This document shows, one piece after another, positions 1-8,470 of a stretch of DNA of 64,000 nucleotides. The notes beneath the pieces are model-generated. The model saw only the letters and a list, made by a program, of their open reading frames with translations. It made no database searches and had not been told where the DNA came from. Each line of letters begins with the position of its first letter. The stretch's first letter is position 1. This DNA is from Chryseobacterium sp. KACC 21268. Its GTDB lineage: Bacteria > Bacteroidota > Bacteroidia > Flavobacteriales > Weeksellaceae. The stretch spans positions 3,968,001 through 4,032,000 of the forward strand of contig CP117875.1 of NCBI GenBank assembly GCA_028736075.1, read 5' to 3'. Position numbers and translations under genes: made by a program.

Positions 1-310
1 GTGCAACTCCAATCCCGGTTCCCACTGCGCCCCAAACAATCGGGATTTTCCAATATTTCTTATTGTAAAACTGTCCCAATCCAGGCAATACAGCGGAGTA
101 AAGACCAGCTTTCGCGGGACTTAATTTAGTAACTTTTATAGGTGCGTTTTTCTGATCGATGTCTTTCAAAATCTGAGCTTCAGAAGTTGGTTTCGCAGCA
201 GGAATGCTGTCTTTCGGATGATTTTCCACACGAATCGTATCGTTGGGATTCACCTGCGAAAAAGCAAAACTGAAAGAAAAGAACAAAAAAAGTGTGAGTA
301 ATTTCTGCAT
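1..310 (-). CDS. DUF5683 domain protein, partial (5' part)
   Basis: The first 103 codons of a gene that runs off the left edge. It begins with a signal peptide ([19 protein letters not shown]) and then a polar linker. Next comes a segment containing [21 protein letters not shown], which resembles the DUF5683 domain, usually an integral or surface membrane domain of Bacteroidota. The ATG lies directly against the parB stop codon, so it is the third gene of a parA-parB operon. This neighbourhood is familiar in Flavobacteriia. The function is unknown; an envelope location is inferred from the signal peptide. Confidence 0.75.
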   Translation of the reverse strand, partial: MQKLLTLFLFFSFSFAFSQVNPNDTIRVENHPKDSIPAAKPTSEAQILKDIDQKNAPIKVTKLSPAKAGLYSAVLPGLGQFYNKKYWKIPIVWGAVGTGIGVA

Positions 311-1201
311 TTATCTAATGTGTGCAAGAATGCTTTCCAGCTCTTCTTCATTTTTAAAATCAAGAACAATCTTTCCTTTTTTCCCATTTGCCGAAGTTTT
401 AATCTCAACATTTACATTCAAGATATCGGACAAACTTTTCTGAGCTTTTTTGAAATGATTTGGAATGATGGATTGCTTCGCAACTTTTTCCGTGTCCTGA
501 GCGTTTTTCATCAGACCAGCCAATTGCTCGGCTTGTCTGACGTTTAATTGTTCCTTGATGATTCGATCAAACAAGATCTGACGCTTCTCTTCAGAATCCA
601 ATCCCATAATCGCACGACCGTGACCAGCAGAAATCTGACCACTTCTCACGCCTTTCTGCATATCTGGAGACAACTTCAAAAGACGAACACTATTTGTAAT
701 CGTACTTCTCTCTTTTCCAACACGTTGACTCAGATTTTCTTGAGTCATCCCAACTTCGTCCAATAATCTTTGATAAGTCAAAGCCACTTCAATCGGATCA
801 AGATCTTCTCTTTGGATATTTTCCACCAAAGCCATTTCCAACAATTCTTGGTCATTAACCAAACGAATGTAAGCTGGAATCGTTTCCAAACCTGCAATCT
901 TAGAGGCACGATAACGTCTTTCTCCGGAAATGATTTCGAACTTCGGCCCGTCTTTTCTTAGCGTAATTGGCTGAATAATACCTAAGCTTTTGATAGATTC
1001 GGCAAGGTCATTCAATGCTTTCTCATCAAAGTAAGTTCTTGGTTGATTTGGATTTGGGTAGATATCATCGATGGAAATCTCAACGATGTTTCCAACCAAA
1101 GATTTCGCACCTTCATCCGAAGCGGAGTTGATATTGGACTTGCTTTCGGCATTCAAAATTGCGCCGAGACCGCGACCCATTGCTCTTGTTTTGTCTTTCA
1201 T
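311..1201 (-). CDS. parB: Chromosome partitioning protein ParB
   Basis: 296 aa. ParB family CTPase clamp that loads at parS and works with ParA in origin segregation. The N-terminal domain carries the GERRYRAS box (residues 93-100), part of the CTP-binding site, followed by ENIQRED (127-133). The helix-turn-helix that reads parS is near 152-176. The C-terminal part (about 245-296) is lysine-rich and would dimerise. Residues 7-15 (AMGRGLGAI) are the usual ParB N-terminal motif, which supports this start. It follows parA after an 80-base spacer and abuts the DUF5683 gene. No parS site was found near it by eye. Confidence 0.95.
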   Translation of the reverse strand: MKDKTRAMGRGLGAILNAESKSNINSASDEGAKSLVGNIVEISIDDIYPNPNQPRTYFDEKALNDLAESIKSLGIIQPITLRKDGPKFEIISGERRYRASKIAGLETIPAYIRLVNDQELLEMALVENIQREDLDPIEVALTYQRLLDEVGMTQENLSQRVGKERSTITNSVRLLKLSPDMQKGVRSGQISAGHGRAIMGLDSEEKRQILFDRIIKEQLNVRQAEQLAGLMKNAQDTEKVAKQSIIPNHFKKAQKSLSDILNVNVEIKTSANGKKGKIVLDFKNEEELESILAHIR

Positions 1202-1202
1202 A

Positions 1203-1270
1203 TTTTTGGGATGGAAGATGGAAGAATGAGGATGGAAGTTGTAAAAAAACTCCTGACTCCAGCTTCTGAC
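1203..1270. repeat. Low-complexity spacer between parA and parB
   Basis: Read on the minus strand, the spacer has imperfect tandem units of the type GGAAGTCAGAAG followed by units of CTTCCATCTTCCATCC. Such short text-like repeats recur in spacers elsewhere in this window (15.6, 17.5, 46.3, 55.4 and 62.4 kb). It has no coding potential. Confidence 0.45.
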
Positions 1271-1281
1271 TTCCGGCTTTT

Positions 1282-2055
1282 TTAATTTTTAATTAATTTC
1301 TCGTTTCTCAGCAAAACTTCTTCTGCCAATTGGATGTATTGGATGGCGCCTTTGCTTTCCGCATCATAACTTAAGATGCTTTCTCCGAAACTTGGTGCCT
1401 CGCTCAATCTTACATTTCTGCTGATGATTGTTTCGAAAACCATTTCTGGGAAGTGGGAATTTACCTCCTCCACTACTTGATTGGACAATCTCAATCGGCT
1501 GTCGTACATCGTCAAAAGCAAACCTTCGATATCTAAATCCGGGTTGTGAATTTTCTGTACATTCTTGATGGTGTTCAATAATTTGCCCAAACCTTCCAAA
1601 GCAAAATATTCGCATTGGATTGGGATGATCACAGAATCTGCAGCAGTTAAGGCATTAATCGTGATCAAACCTAAACTCGGTGCACAATCGATGATGATGT
1701 AGTCGTAATCGTCTCTGATGGATTTCAAAGCTTCACGCATCATATACTCCCGGTTTTCACGATCTACCAATTCTATTTCTGCCGCTACCAAATCGATATG
1801 AGACGGGATAATGTCCACGTTTGGCGAAGTTGTAGGTAAAATACATTTGGCCGCTTCTGCGCTGTGCTCCAACAAATGATAGGTAGAAAAATTGATTTCT
1901 TCAACACCCAAACCAGAACTTGCATTCGCTTGTGGATCTGCATCGATCAAGAGAACTCTCTTTTCTAATACGCCCAAAGCTGAAGCTAGATTGACAGCCG
2001 TGGTAGTCTTCCCAACGCCACCTTTCTGATTTGCAACACCTATAATTTTTGCCAT
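1282..2055 (-). CDS. parA: Chromosome partitioning ATPase ParA (Soj family)
   Basis: 257 aa from the start MAKIIGVANQ; an upstream in-frame ATG at 2076 would add seven residues not expected in the family. Deviant Walker A KGGVGKTT (residues 11-18), Walker A' IDADPQANASSGLG and Walker B region IIIDCAPSLG are all present. ParA is a DNA-dependent ATPase that positions ParB-bound origins. A good minus-strand promoter box (TATTTTTG, 2074-2081) lies 18 bases before the chosen ATG and would fall very close to the longer start, which supports the shorter one. First gene of parA-parB-DUF5683. Confidence 0.96.
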   Translation of the reverse strand: MAKIIGVANQKGGVGKTTTAVNLASALGVLEKRVLLIDADPQANASSGLGVEEINFSTYHLLEHSAEAAKCILPTTSPNVDIIPSHIDLVAAEIELVDRENREYMMREALKSIRDDYDYIIIDCAPSLGLITINALTAADSVIIPIQCEYFALEGLGKLLNTIKNVQKIHNPDLDIEGLLLTMYDSRLRLSNQVVEEVNSHFPEMVFETIISRNVRLSEAPSFGESILSYDAESKGAIQYIQLAEEVLLRNEKLIKN

Positions 2056-2073
2056 AAACATTAATTTAATCGT

Positions 2074-2081
2074 CAAAAATA
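2074..2081 (-). promoter_or_regulatory. -7 box of parA promoter
   Basis: TATTTTTG on the minus strand matches the Bacteroidota consensus TAnnTTTG. Transcription would start near 2068, giving a leader of about 13 bases. No clear TTG was seen near -33. Confidence 0.5.
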
Positions 2082-2163
2082 CGATTTTTTAGCACTTAGA
2101 AAGTTTTGAAAAACCCGGAAAGCCGTTAAAGTATTGTTAATTAAACGATTGACTTCTAAAAAA

Positions 2164-2196
2164 ATTATCCACATTTCCTTCGAAAATGTGGATAAT
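2164..2196 (-). terminator. Terminator after tonB, made of two inverted DnaA-box-like 9-mers
   Basis: A long perfect stem (ATTATCCACATTT / AAAATGTGGATAAT) followed on the minus strand by seven Ts. It lies just past the tonB stop and fits intrinsic termination. Each arm contains the 9-mer TTATCCACA (2165-2173 and, inverted, 2187-2195), identical to the classical DnaA box. Confidence 0.75.
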
Positions 2197-2242
2197 TATA
2201 AAAAATCTTAAGTTTAAAATTTACATAGTCTTGATTTTCAGA

Positions 2243-3070
2243 CTATTCAATTTTCATGGAAATAGGCATTCTGAAAGATGATCTTACAGCTTTGCCTTTT
2301 AGTTGTGCAGGTGTCCATTTTGTTTTGATTGCTTTAACAGTTCTCTCTGCTTCTGCATTGAAATCGGAACTGGAACCTGTGACTTTCAGATTGGAAATGC
2401 TTCCGTCTTTTTCTACTACAAAAGTAATAACACCAGATACCATTCCTGTTTTATCAATAGATTCTGTATCAAAATTTTGAGCTACCTTCTGACGAAAGGC
2501 ATCAATACCACCTTTGAAATCAGCGGACACATCCGCTTCATTTTGATTGATTAATTTATTCGGATCTTCTGCCGGTTTAGCTGGAGGCGTGTAAGCAGGC
2601 GCAATCGCTGGTGGACCAACTTTAATTGCTGGCGGCGCAACAGTCAAAGACGTTTCAGGCCCAGCGGAGGTTTCGGAACTTAGAGCTGCATCCTTTTTAT
2701 CCTCTTCGGTTGGAGCAGGCTTATCTTTTTTCACAACTTTAACCGGAATATAAGTTTCAGATTCAACAGTTTTTACTTTTGTAGGAAGTATCGCAGAAAC
2801 TGGTGGATTTACAACATCAGGTTCATCGATTACAATTATTTCTCTTTCAGAAAAATCATCTGCGGGAATAGTAGCTTTAGATTCAAAAGCTGAAATAATT
2901 AAAGGAATAACTGAGACTGATGCAAAAAATGCCACACCTACAAACAAAGCTTTAGTAAGTTGGTTGGAATATTCGTTTCTGAGAGCATAAGCACCGTAGG
3001 CTTTATTTCTGTTAGAGAAAACAATTTCGTCCAGATTATCTTTTCCAAATAGCGTTGATAGATTTTTCAT
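2243..3070 (-). CDS. tonB: Energy transducer TonB
   Basis: 275 aa. Residues 1-38 are cytoplasmic and one membrane segment spans about 41-62. Residues 75-185 are a periplasmic linker rich in proline, lysine and acidic residues, with PPAIKVGPPAIAPAYTPPAKP. The C-terminal TonB domain (about 200-275) includes GVITFVVEKDGSISNLKV and the WTPAQLKGKAVRSSF segment typical of Bacteroidota TonB. It couples proton-motive force, through ExbBD, to outer-membrane transporters. No exbBD genes are adjacent. It is monocistronic, with its own terminator at 2164-2196. Confidence 0.92.
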   Translation of the reverse strand: MKNLSTLFGKDNLDEIVFSNRNKAYGAYALRNEYSNQLTKALFVGVAFFASVSVIPLIISAFESKATIPADDFSEREIIVIDEPDVVNPPVSAILPTKVKTVESETYIPVKVVKKDKPAPTEEDKKDAALSSETSAGPETSLTVAPPAIKVGPPAIAPAYTPPAKPAEDPNKLINQNEADVSADFKGGIDAFRQKVAQNFDTESIDKTGMVSGVITFVVEKDGSISNLKVTGSSSDFNAEAERTVKAIKTKWTPAQLKGKAVRSSFRMPISMKIE

Positions 3071-3249
3071 GATAAATAAAAGTATTAAATTAAATAATTA
3101 ACAAAGTATTACAATATTGTTTGAAATCACATCAAATTATATTCCATTTTTATAACTAAAAATCAAATAAACTATGAATTACATAAGTATTACATAAAAA
3201 TACATCTGTGGAAAATTGTAGTTATGGAAAATTAATGTAATTTAATCTT

Positions 3250-4584
3250 ATGAAATTTTTATTCATTTTCTGTTTACTGATTTGCACCTACATGAGAGCT
3301 CAGGAGGGTTTTGCGCTTGCTGATGCTGATAAAACTGTAATTAACTTTAAACTAATCAACAATCTCATCCTAATCCCAATGAATGTGAACGGTGTTGAGC
3401 TTAATTTTATGCTAGACTCCGGCGTTGCGGAAACACTTCTCTTTAGCCTGGACAATAAGGATGTTGATTTTAAAAACATCGAAAAAATCACATTCAAAGG
3501 CTTGGGAGAGACAGTTGATATCGAAGCTTTAAAATCTATTAAAAACAATGTCAAGATAGGCAGCAACTTCATCGATAGATCACACACTATTTATCTAGTT
3601 TTGGATCAAAATTTTAACATCTCTCAAGATATTGGAATTCCTGTGAATGGCATTATTGGCTATTATTTCTTTATGAATCATCCGATAGAAATCAATTACA
3701 TTAAAAAAACAATCACTGTCTATAAAGACAAAACTAAATTTCCAAAAAAAATCAATAGATTTTCCCAACTCCCACTGAGCGTCGAATTCAACAAACCTTA
3801 CATAGAGGCCAACGTAGAAATGAAACATGAGCAGCAAAGCTCCAAACTGCTTTTAGATTTGGGTAATACAGATTCGGTATGGCTGTTTCCCGTACTGATC
3901 AAAGACTTTTTGTACAACAGACCAAATATTGACGATTTTCTGGGGCGTGGTTTCAGCGGTGATATTTTTGGAAAACGCAGCAGGATCAATTCACTTTCTA
4001 TTGGCAAATTCAAATTCGACAAACCTATTGCTTCCATGCCGGATGAATACTCTATTCAACATCTGAAGCTGGTGAAAGACAGAAAAGGCTCTATCGGCTC
4101 TGAAATACTTAGGAGATTTACGGTTGTTTTTGATTATCAGGACCAGAGAATTTATTTTAAACCTAATAAAAACCTTCGAGATCCATTTCTCATAGATGGT
4201 AGCGGACTGGAAATAAAACAAGACGGGATTGTGTGGGAAAAAGAAGAAGTGCATATACAAACGGCAAAAACAAGTCGTGCAGGGAATGACATCAACATAG
4301 TTAACAACGATCCGGACAAGTTCCAATATAAATTCAAATTGAAACCATTATTTTTAGTTTCCGGAACCAGAAAAGACTCCCCTGCGCAAAAGGCTGGCAT
4401 TCTCAAAAATGATCAACTTGTAAAAATCGACAACAAGAACGCCAAAGACCTGACTCTAAACAAAATCCACCGCATATTAAAAACAGATGTATCAAAAAAA
4501 ATAATTTTGGAAGTCAATAGAAATGGTATTCCGCTGAAATTCGAGTTTATGCTGGAAGATCCAATCCCTTACATTGAGGAATGA
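3250..4584 (+). CDS. Exported retropepsin-like aspartyl protease with PDZ domain
   Basis: 444 aa. Signal peptide at 1-17. Two pepsin-like lobes follow: the first has LDSG (catalytic Asp56) and the second LLDLGN (Asp203), where Gly replaces the usual Thr/Ser. The hydrophobic glycine motif GIIGYYFF (about 134-141) supports an aspartyl protease fold. A PDZ domain occupies about 355-440 (SPAQKAGILKNDQLVKIDN). Bacteroidota have many such periplasmic or surface PDZ/retropepsin proteins of unknown substrate. The DLGN variant in lobe two could weaken catalysis. The next gene (4622) runs the same way 37 bases on and may be cotranscribed. Confidence 0.82.
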   Translation: MKFLFIFCLLICTYMRAQEGFALADADKTVINFKLINNLILIPMNVNGVELNFMLDSGVAETLLFSLDNKDVDFKNIEKITFKGLGETVDIEALKSIKNNVKIGSNFIDRSHTIYLVLDQNFNISQDIGIPVNGIIGYYFFMNHPIEINYIKKTITVYKDKTKFPKKINRFSQLPLSVEFNKPYIEANVEMKHEQQSSKLLLDLGNTDSVWLFPVLIKDFLYNRPNIDDFLGRGFSGDIFGKRSRINSLSIGKFKFDKPIASMPDEYSIQHLKLVKDRKGSIGSEILRRFTVVFDYQDQRIYFKPNKNLRDPFLIDGSGLEIKQDGIVWEKEEVHIQTAKTSRAGNDINIVNNDPDKFQYKFKLKPLFLVSGTRKDSPAQKAGILKNDQLVKIDNKNAKDLTLNKIHRILKTDVSKKIILEVNRNGIPLKFEFMLEDPIPYIEE

Positions 4585-4621
4585 TTTTAGCAATGAATGT
4601 TTTGAAAACTAATATATAATT

Positions 4622-5137
4622 ATGAATGAGACACTGAACAGCATACGGAACAGACCTAGATTTAAGCTATACACAGATTTTACATTGGAAGAATATGAAA
4701 CAAATCTGAGAGATTACCTAGAAAAGAATAAAGATCAATTCTACGGAAATATCAACAAAGAAGTCGCTACAATTTTTGTAAGAAAAGAAGAAGATAATTA
4801 TTGGAAACCCAATCTTGCGCTAAGGATCGAAAAAGAAGATGATAAGACTGTCATCCGGGGAATCTTTGGGCCGAGTTCTGCAGTTTGGACTTTTTTTATG
4901 TTTTTATATTTTTTATTAACCGTTTCGTGGATGACGTTTTTCACACTTTACTATGTTGAAAAACAAATTAATACCAACAATTACCCGTGGGCGCTTCCAA
5001 GTTCACTCGTGGTCTTAGGTTTGATTGCGCTCACCTATGCCGCAGCAAGATTTGGACAAAACAAAGCCAAAGATGAAATGCTGGAATTACGAAGGTTTGC
5101 AGAAGAATCTACACTTCATACAGAGAAAAAAGATTAA
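4622..5137 (+). CDS. Membrane protein of unknown function
   Basis: 171 aa; I do not recognise a family. Residues 1-85 are soluble and charged. Two membrane spans follow (about 88-110 and 121-141) and then a short basic/acidic tail. There is no signal peptide, so the N-terminal domain is probably cytoplasmic. It lies 37 bases after the retropepsin gene, and its stop codon overlaps the stop of the opposing glycosyltransferase by four bases, leaving no room for a terminator between the convergent genes. Confidence 0.75.
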   Translation: MNETLNSIRNRPRFKLYTDFTLEEYETNLRDYLEKNKDQFYGNINKEVATIFVRKEEDNYWKPNLALRIEKEDDKTVIRGIFGPSSAVWTFFMFLYFLLTVSWMTFFTLYYVEKQINTNNYPWALPSSLVVLGLIALTYAAARFGQNKAKDEMLELRRFAEESTLHTEKKD

Positions 5138-5967
5138 TTTTTAATTTTTCTTCCCTCTACAAAATGCTTAAGTTTTAAACCAACTTTCATCAATAAGTAT
5201 TGAAATGGTTTTTGTCTCTTGTAATATTTGGAGATGAAAATATCCATTGCACCAAAAAATCTCTCCAGATAAACTTTGTCCTTCACTGTGCTCTCACCTT
5301 TGTAATGCAATAATGAGTACTTACCGTAATAGATATTTCTGTAACCTTTTCTAAGAATCGTGTAGCAAAGATCGATGTCTTCGCCGTACATAAAATAACG
5401 CTCGTCGAAACCTCCAACTTCCTCATAGACAGATTTTTTCATCAGAAGATTTGCGCCTGTCATTACTTCAACTTCTGCAATTTCTGTTTCTGCAATATCG
5501 TTTCTGTAATACGTTTTGGAATCGTTATTGAGCTTGGTGAAAAGTTTTTCAAAGGAATTGATCAGTGCTGGAACCGATCTTTTACTTTCGGGCAAAAAGT
5601 TGCCTTTTGCATCGTGCATTCTTAATCCTAAAGCTCCGAATTTTTCTTGTCCATCGCCAAAATCAAGAATTTCTTTGAAGTAATTTCCTTCTATTTCTGT
5701 ATCTGGATTTAAGATGTAAATGTACTCTCCTTTTGCAGATTTGACGCCGATATTGTTCGCTTTTGAGAAACCTAGATTTTCTTTCAATTCGATAAAATTG
5801 ACCTTGTCAAATTCATCAGTCAAAACCTTCCATTCCGGATTCGGCGAATTATTATCCACAACAATGACCTCATAATCAAATCCTTGAAAATATTTTTGAA
5901 TCGAAAGAATACAGTTTCGCAACAGATCCTTCACCTGATAATGGACGATAATCACACTTACTTTCAT
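5134..5967 (-). CDS. Glycosyltransferase family 2 (rhamnosyltransferase-like)
   Basis: 277 aa GT-A fold enzyme. VSVIIVHYQ at the N-terminus and VVDNNSPNP (about 36-44) form the nucleotide-sugar site. NPDTEIE (about 91-97) is the DxD-like metal site of this subgroup. GGFDERYFMYGEDIDLCYTI (about 184-203) carries the acidic ED motif of the acceptor side. This pattern is typical of WbbL-like transferases acting on lipid-linked glycans at the inner membrane. The start ATG overlaps the recR stop as TGATG, so translation is probably coupled. The specific sugar cannot be read from sequence. Confidence 0.88.
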   Translation of the reverse strand: MKVSVIIVHYQVKDLLRNCILSIQKYFQGFDYEVIVVDNNSPNPEWKVLTDEFDKVNFIELKENLGFSKANNIGVKSAKGEYIYILNPDTEIEGNYFKEILDFGDGQEKFGALGLRMHDAKGNFLPESKRSVPALINSFEKLFTKLNNDSKTYYRNDIAETEIAEVEVMTGANLLMKKSVYEEVGGFDERYFMYGEDIDLCYTILRKGYRNIYYGKYSLLHYKGESTVKDKVYLERFFGAMDIFISKYYKRQKPFQYLLMKVGLKLKHFVEGRKIKN

Positions 5968-6578
5968 CAGCCGGCTTCGTTATAAACAGTTCTGTTGGTT
6001 ATGGATCTCCCGAGTGAAATTTCATCTGCATATTCCAGCTCGTCACCTACGGAAATCCCTCTGGCAATACTGGAAAACACCACCGGAAAAGTTTTGAATT
6101 TTTTATAAATATAATAAGCCGTCGTGTCGCCTTCCATCGTTGCGCTGAGTGCAAAAATAAGTTCCTTCACCACGCCATTATTCAGTTTTTTTTCTATGCT
6201 TCCGATTCTCAACTGACTTGGCCCAATGCCTTCCATCGGGGAGATTTTCCCACCAAGAACCAGATATTTCCCACGGAATTTTCCTGTGTTTTCTATCGCC
6301 ATCACATCGCGCACATCTTCTACGATACAAAGCAACTCCTCATTGCGTTTGTGATCACTGCAAATCTCACAGATCTCGGAATCCGAAAAGTTGTGGCACT
6401 CTTTGCAATATTTGATTTCCGTGACCAGATTTTGGATGGATGTTCCCAAAGAAATCCCCTGCGAAGCCGGCTGACGCAACAAGTGCAACGCCAGACGAAG
6501 CGCCGATTTTTTCCCGATGCCGGGCAAACCAGATATTTCTTCTACAGCTTTCGATAAAACTTTACTTGGGTAATCCAT
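5967..6578 (-). CDS. recR: Recombination mediator RecR
   Basis: 203 aa, normal length. Helix-hairpin-helix ISGLPGIGKKSALRLA (15-30), a zinc finger with Cys58, Cys61, Cys70 and Cys73, and a Toprim domain from about 81. The C-terminal segment ISLGRSITNRTVY matches the Walker B-like end of the family. RecR works with RecO/RecF to load RecA at gaps. First gene of a recR-glycosyltransferase pair sharing one base. Confidence 0.96.
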   Translation of the reverse strand: MDYPSKVLSKAVEEISGLPGIGKKSALRLALHLLRQPASQGISLGTSIQNLVTEIKYCKECHNFSDSEICEICSDHKRNEELLCIVEDVRDVMAIENTGKFRGKYLVLGGKISPMEGIGPSQLRIGSIEKKLNNGVVKELIFALSATMEGDTTAYYIYKKFKTFPVVFSSIARGISVGDELEYADEISLGRSITNRTVYNEAG

Positions 6579-6615
6579 AATTTAAGGTACAGGACAAAAA
6601 TCTAAGAATCAAGAT

Positions 6616-7113
6616 CTATGCGTCTTTGTTGATTTTCTCGTAGGTTTGGAAATAGAAATTATGATTGTTCTTATCGTCTTTCTCGTGGAATTCTTCGGAT
6701 AATTTTTGCCAGATCTTCAAATCGATTTTTGGAAAAAATGTATCCGCTTCGAAGTCGTTATCCACAAAAGTGATTTCCAACTTGTCGGCCAATTCCATTG
6801 TCTGATTATAAATCTCGCCTCCACCAATGATAAAAACGTTCTCATCAATTTTCTTGGCAAACTTGATCGCTTCCTTTAGTTTTGAGACAATCAGAATATC
6901 TTCTGAAAACCAATTTTCTTTTCGGCTTACCACAATGTTTGTACGGTTTGGCAAAGGCTTGCCAATACTTTCATAGGTTTTCCTTCCCATAACGATGGGA
7001 TGATTTTCTGTAAGCGATTTGAAGTGTTTCAGATCTTTTGGAAGTCTCCAGAGCAGTTGGTTGTCTTTTCCCAATGCGTTGTTTTTTCCTATTGCTGCAA
7101 TTATCGTAATCAT
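6616..7113 (-). CDS. folA: Dihydrofolate reductase
   Basis: 165 aa. All landmarks of chromosomal DHFR are visible: IAAIGKNNALG at the N-terminus, LLWRLPKDLKHFK (substrate pocket with its acidic residue), IVMGRKTYESIG (NADPH site) and FIIGGGEIYNQ. It reduces dihydrofolate to tetrahydrofolate for thymidylate, purine and methionine synthesis. thyA is not adjacent. The promoter box ends only nine bases before the ATG, so the mRNA should be nearly leaderless. It lies 37 bases before recR and may share a transcript with it. Confidence 0.97.
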   Translation of the reverse strand: MITIIAAIGKNNALGKDNQLLWRLPKDLKHFKSLTENHPIVMGRKTYESIGKPLPNRTNIVVSRKENWFSEDILIVSKLKEAIKFAKKIDENVFIIGGGEIYNQTMELADKLEITFVDNDFEADTFFPKIDLKIWQKLSEEFHEKDDKNNHNFYFQTYEKINKDA

Positions 7114-7121
7114 AATATCTA

Positions 7122-7129
7122 CAAAACTA
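7122..7129 (-). promoter_or_regulatory. -7 box of folA promoter
   Basis: TAGTTTTG on the minus strand, a full match to TAnnTTTG. The folA ATG begins at 7113, so the leader would be only a few bases. Confidence 0.55.
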
Positions 7130-7182
7130 CATTTTTATGTTTAATTAAGAAAAAATTATGATACGTTAGTTTTCATATTTTG

Positions 7183-7190
7183 TATTTTTG
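7183..7190 (+). promoter_or_regulatory. Possible -7 box far upstream of the cyclotransferase-like gene
   Basis: TATTTTTG on the plus strand. If used, it gives a leader of nearly 200 bases before 7394. That leader contains a 12-codon ORF at 7207-7245 (ATG AGC GCC ... GGT TGA). I recognise no riboswitch there. Confidence 0.35.
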
Positions 7191-7393
7191 GCAAAGTTTC
7201 TGGTAAATGAGCGCCAAAAGGCTTCTGAGTCTAGAATTTGGTTGAAACAAATCGAAACATAAAAAATTAATTTTAATAAAATCCGAATCGTATCGGACTG
7301 TCATATTTCTAATGGACTTGCATCTATATTTAATTCAAATATGGATTGAGATTTAGATATGACCTTAAATAATTAAAAAAGTAAAATCTATAT

Positions 7394-8413
7394 ATGAAAA
7401 AGATTTTTTTAGCATCTGCTTTTGCACTGTTGGTTTTAGCAAGCTGTAACAAAGATAAGGACATTCTTAATTCTTTGAATGATTACAATCTCAGCCAACA
7501 AAACAAAGGCTACAACTTCGGCGACAAACTTCAAATTCCACAAGATGTTTTGGATTATGCTGAAGCTATCACCATTAGTTATGGTGACAAAGAAAGCAGT
7601 AACCTAACAATCGATCCTAATTTTTTCACTCTGGGTGAGAATGATGTGACTTTCAATATCAAAACAAAAGATGGCGAAACACTACAACAGGATGCAACCA
7701 TCAATGTTTTTGCTAAGGCGAAAGCAGTTAATCTGTCATATGAAGTTGTAAATCAATATCCGCACAGTGCTGATAATTTCACAGAAGGTTTTGAAGTTCA
7801 CGACAATACAGTCTATGAAAGTGTAGGTTTGGAGGGGAAATCTAAGCTTATAAAGTACACATTGGGAACCACAACTCCACTTCAGGAAGTTTCACAACCG
7901 ACAAATATTTTTTCTGAAGGACTCACAGTTTTTGGAAACAAGATTTACCAATTGACTTACAAAACTAAAATGGGATTCATCTATGATTCTAATATGAAAC
8001 TTGAGAAGGAATTCGAATATCCGAACGTCATAGGCGAAGGTTGGGGAATGACGAATGACGGAAAAAACCTGATTGTTTCTGATGGTACAAAAAATATCTA
8101 CTTTCTAAATCCTGAAAATCCTTCGCAAGTTGTGAGATACATTTCTGTTGCAAGTGATAAAGAAGGCTATGATCAAATCAACGAACTGGAGTATCACAAC
8201 GGATTCATCTATTCAAATGTTTGGCATAAACCGATTATTCTAAAAATAAATCCGGCGAATGGCGAAGTGAATGGGATTATTGATCTTACAAATATTGTTA
8301 AGCAAAGTTCAAGTGGCGGAGAAGATGTACTAAACGGTATTGCCTTCAAAGGAGATAATATGTTGGTAACAGGAAAGAACTGGAGCAGAATCTATGAAAT
8401 TTCCATTAAGTAA
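7394..8413 (+). CDS. Glutaminyl-peptide cyclotransferase-like lipoprotein
   Basis: 339 aa. Lipoprotein signal MKKIFLASAFALLVLASC with lipid Cys18. After a linker, residues from about 118 form a beta-propeller resembling plant/bacterial-type glutaminyl cyclotransferase: YPHSADNFTEGFEV, GLEGKSKLIKYTL, GWGMTNDGKNLIVSDGT and the closing NGIAFKGDNMLVTGKNWSRIYEI. These enzymes form N-terminal pyroglutamate on exported proteins. The N-terminal part (20-115) is an extra, probably immunoglobulin-like, domain. It ends at a strong bidirectional terminator. Enzymatic activity is inferred from family membership only. Confidence 0.82.
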   Translation: MKKIFLASAFALLVLASCNKDKDILNSLNDYNLSQQNKGYNFGDKLQIPQDVLDYAEAITISYGDKESSNLTIDPNFFTLGENDVTFNIKTKDGETLQQDATINVFAKAKAVNLSYEVVNQYPHSADNFTEGFEVHDNTVYESVGLEGKSKLIKYTLGTTTPLQEVSQPTNIFSEGLTVFGNKIYQLTYKTKMGFIYDSNMKLEKEFEYPNVIGEGWGMTNDGKNLIVSDGTKNIYFLNPENPSQVVRYISVASDKEGYDQINELEYHNGFIYSNVWHKPIILKINPANGEVNGIIDLTNIVKQSSSGGEDVLNGIAFKGDNMLVTGKNWSRIYEISIK

Positions 8414-8436
8414 TTCAGGATTAATTTCCGATATAT

Positions 8437-8470
8437 AAAAAAGGAGCTTCGTAAATGAAGCTCCTTTTTT
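8437..8470. terminator. Bidirectional terminator
   Basis: A 14-bp stem (AAAAAAGGAGCTTC / GAAGCTCCTTTTTT) with loop GTAAAT. It has a T-run on both strands and serves the convergent genes ending at 8413 and 8470. Confidence 0.85.

Noticed and set aside
1-3240. A parS site near parAB
   Set aside because: I looked for the TGTTTCACGTGAAACA-type palindrome and saw none in this part. Absence by eye is not proof.
7195-7393. A riboswitch upstream of the cyclotransferase-like gene
   Set aside because: The region has a promoter-like box and a 12-codon ORF but no consensus core of a riboswitch class I know, and the product is not a metabolite-controlled gene.
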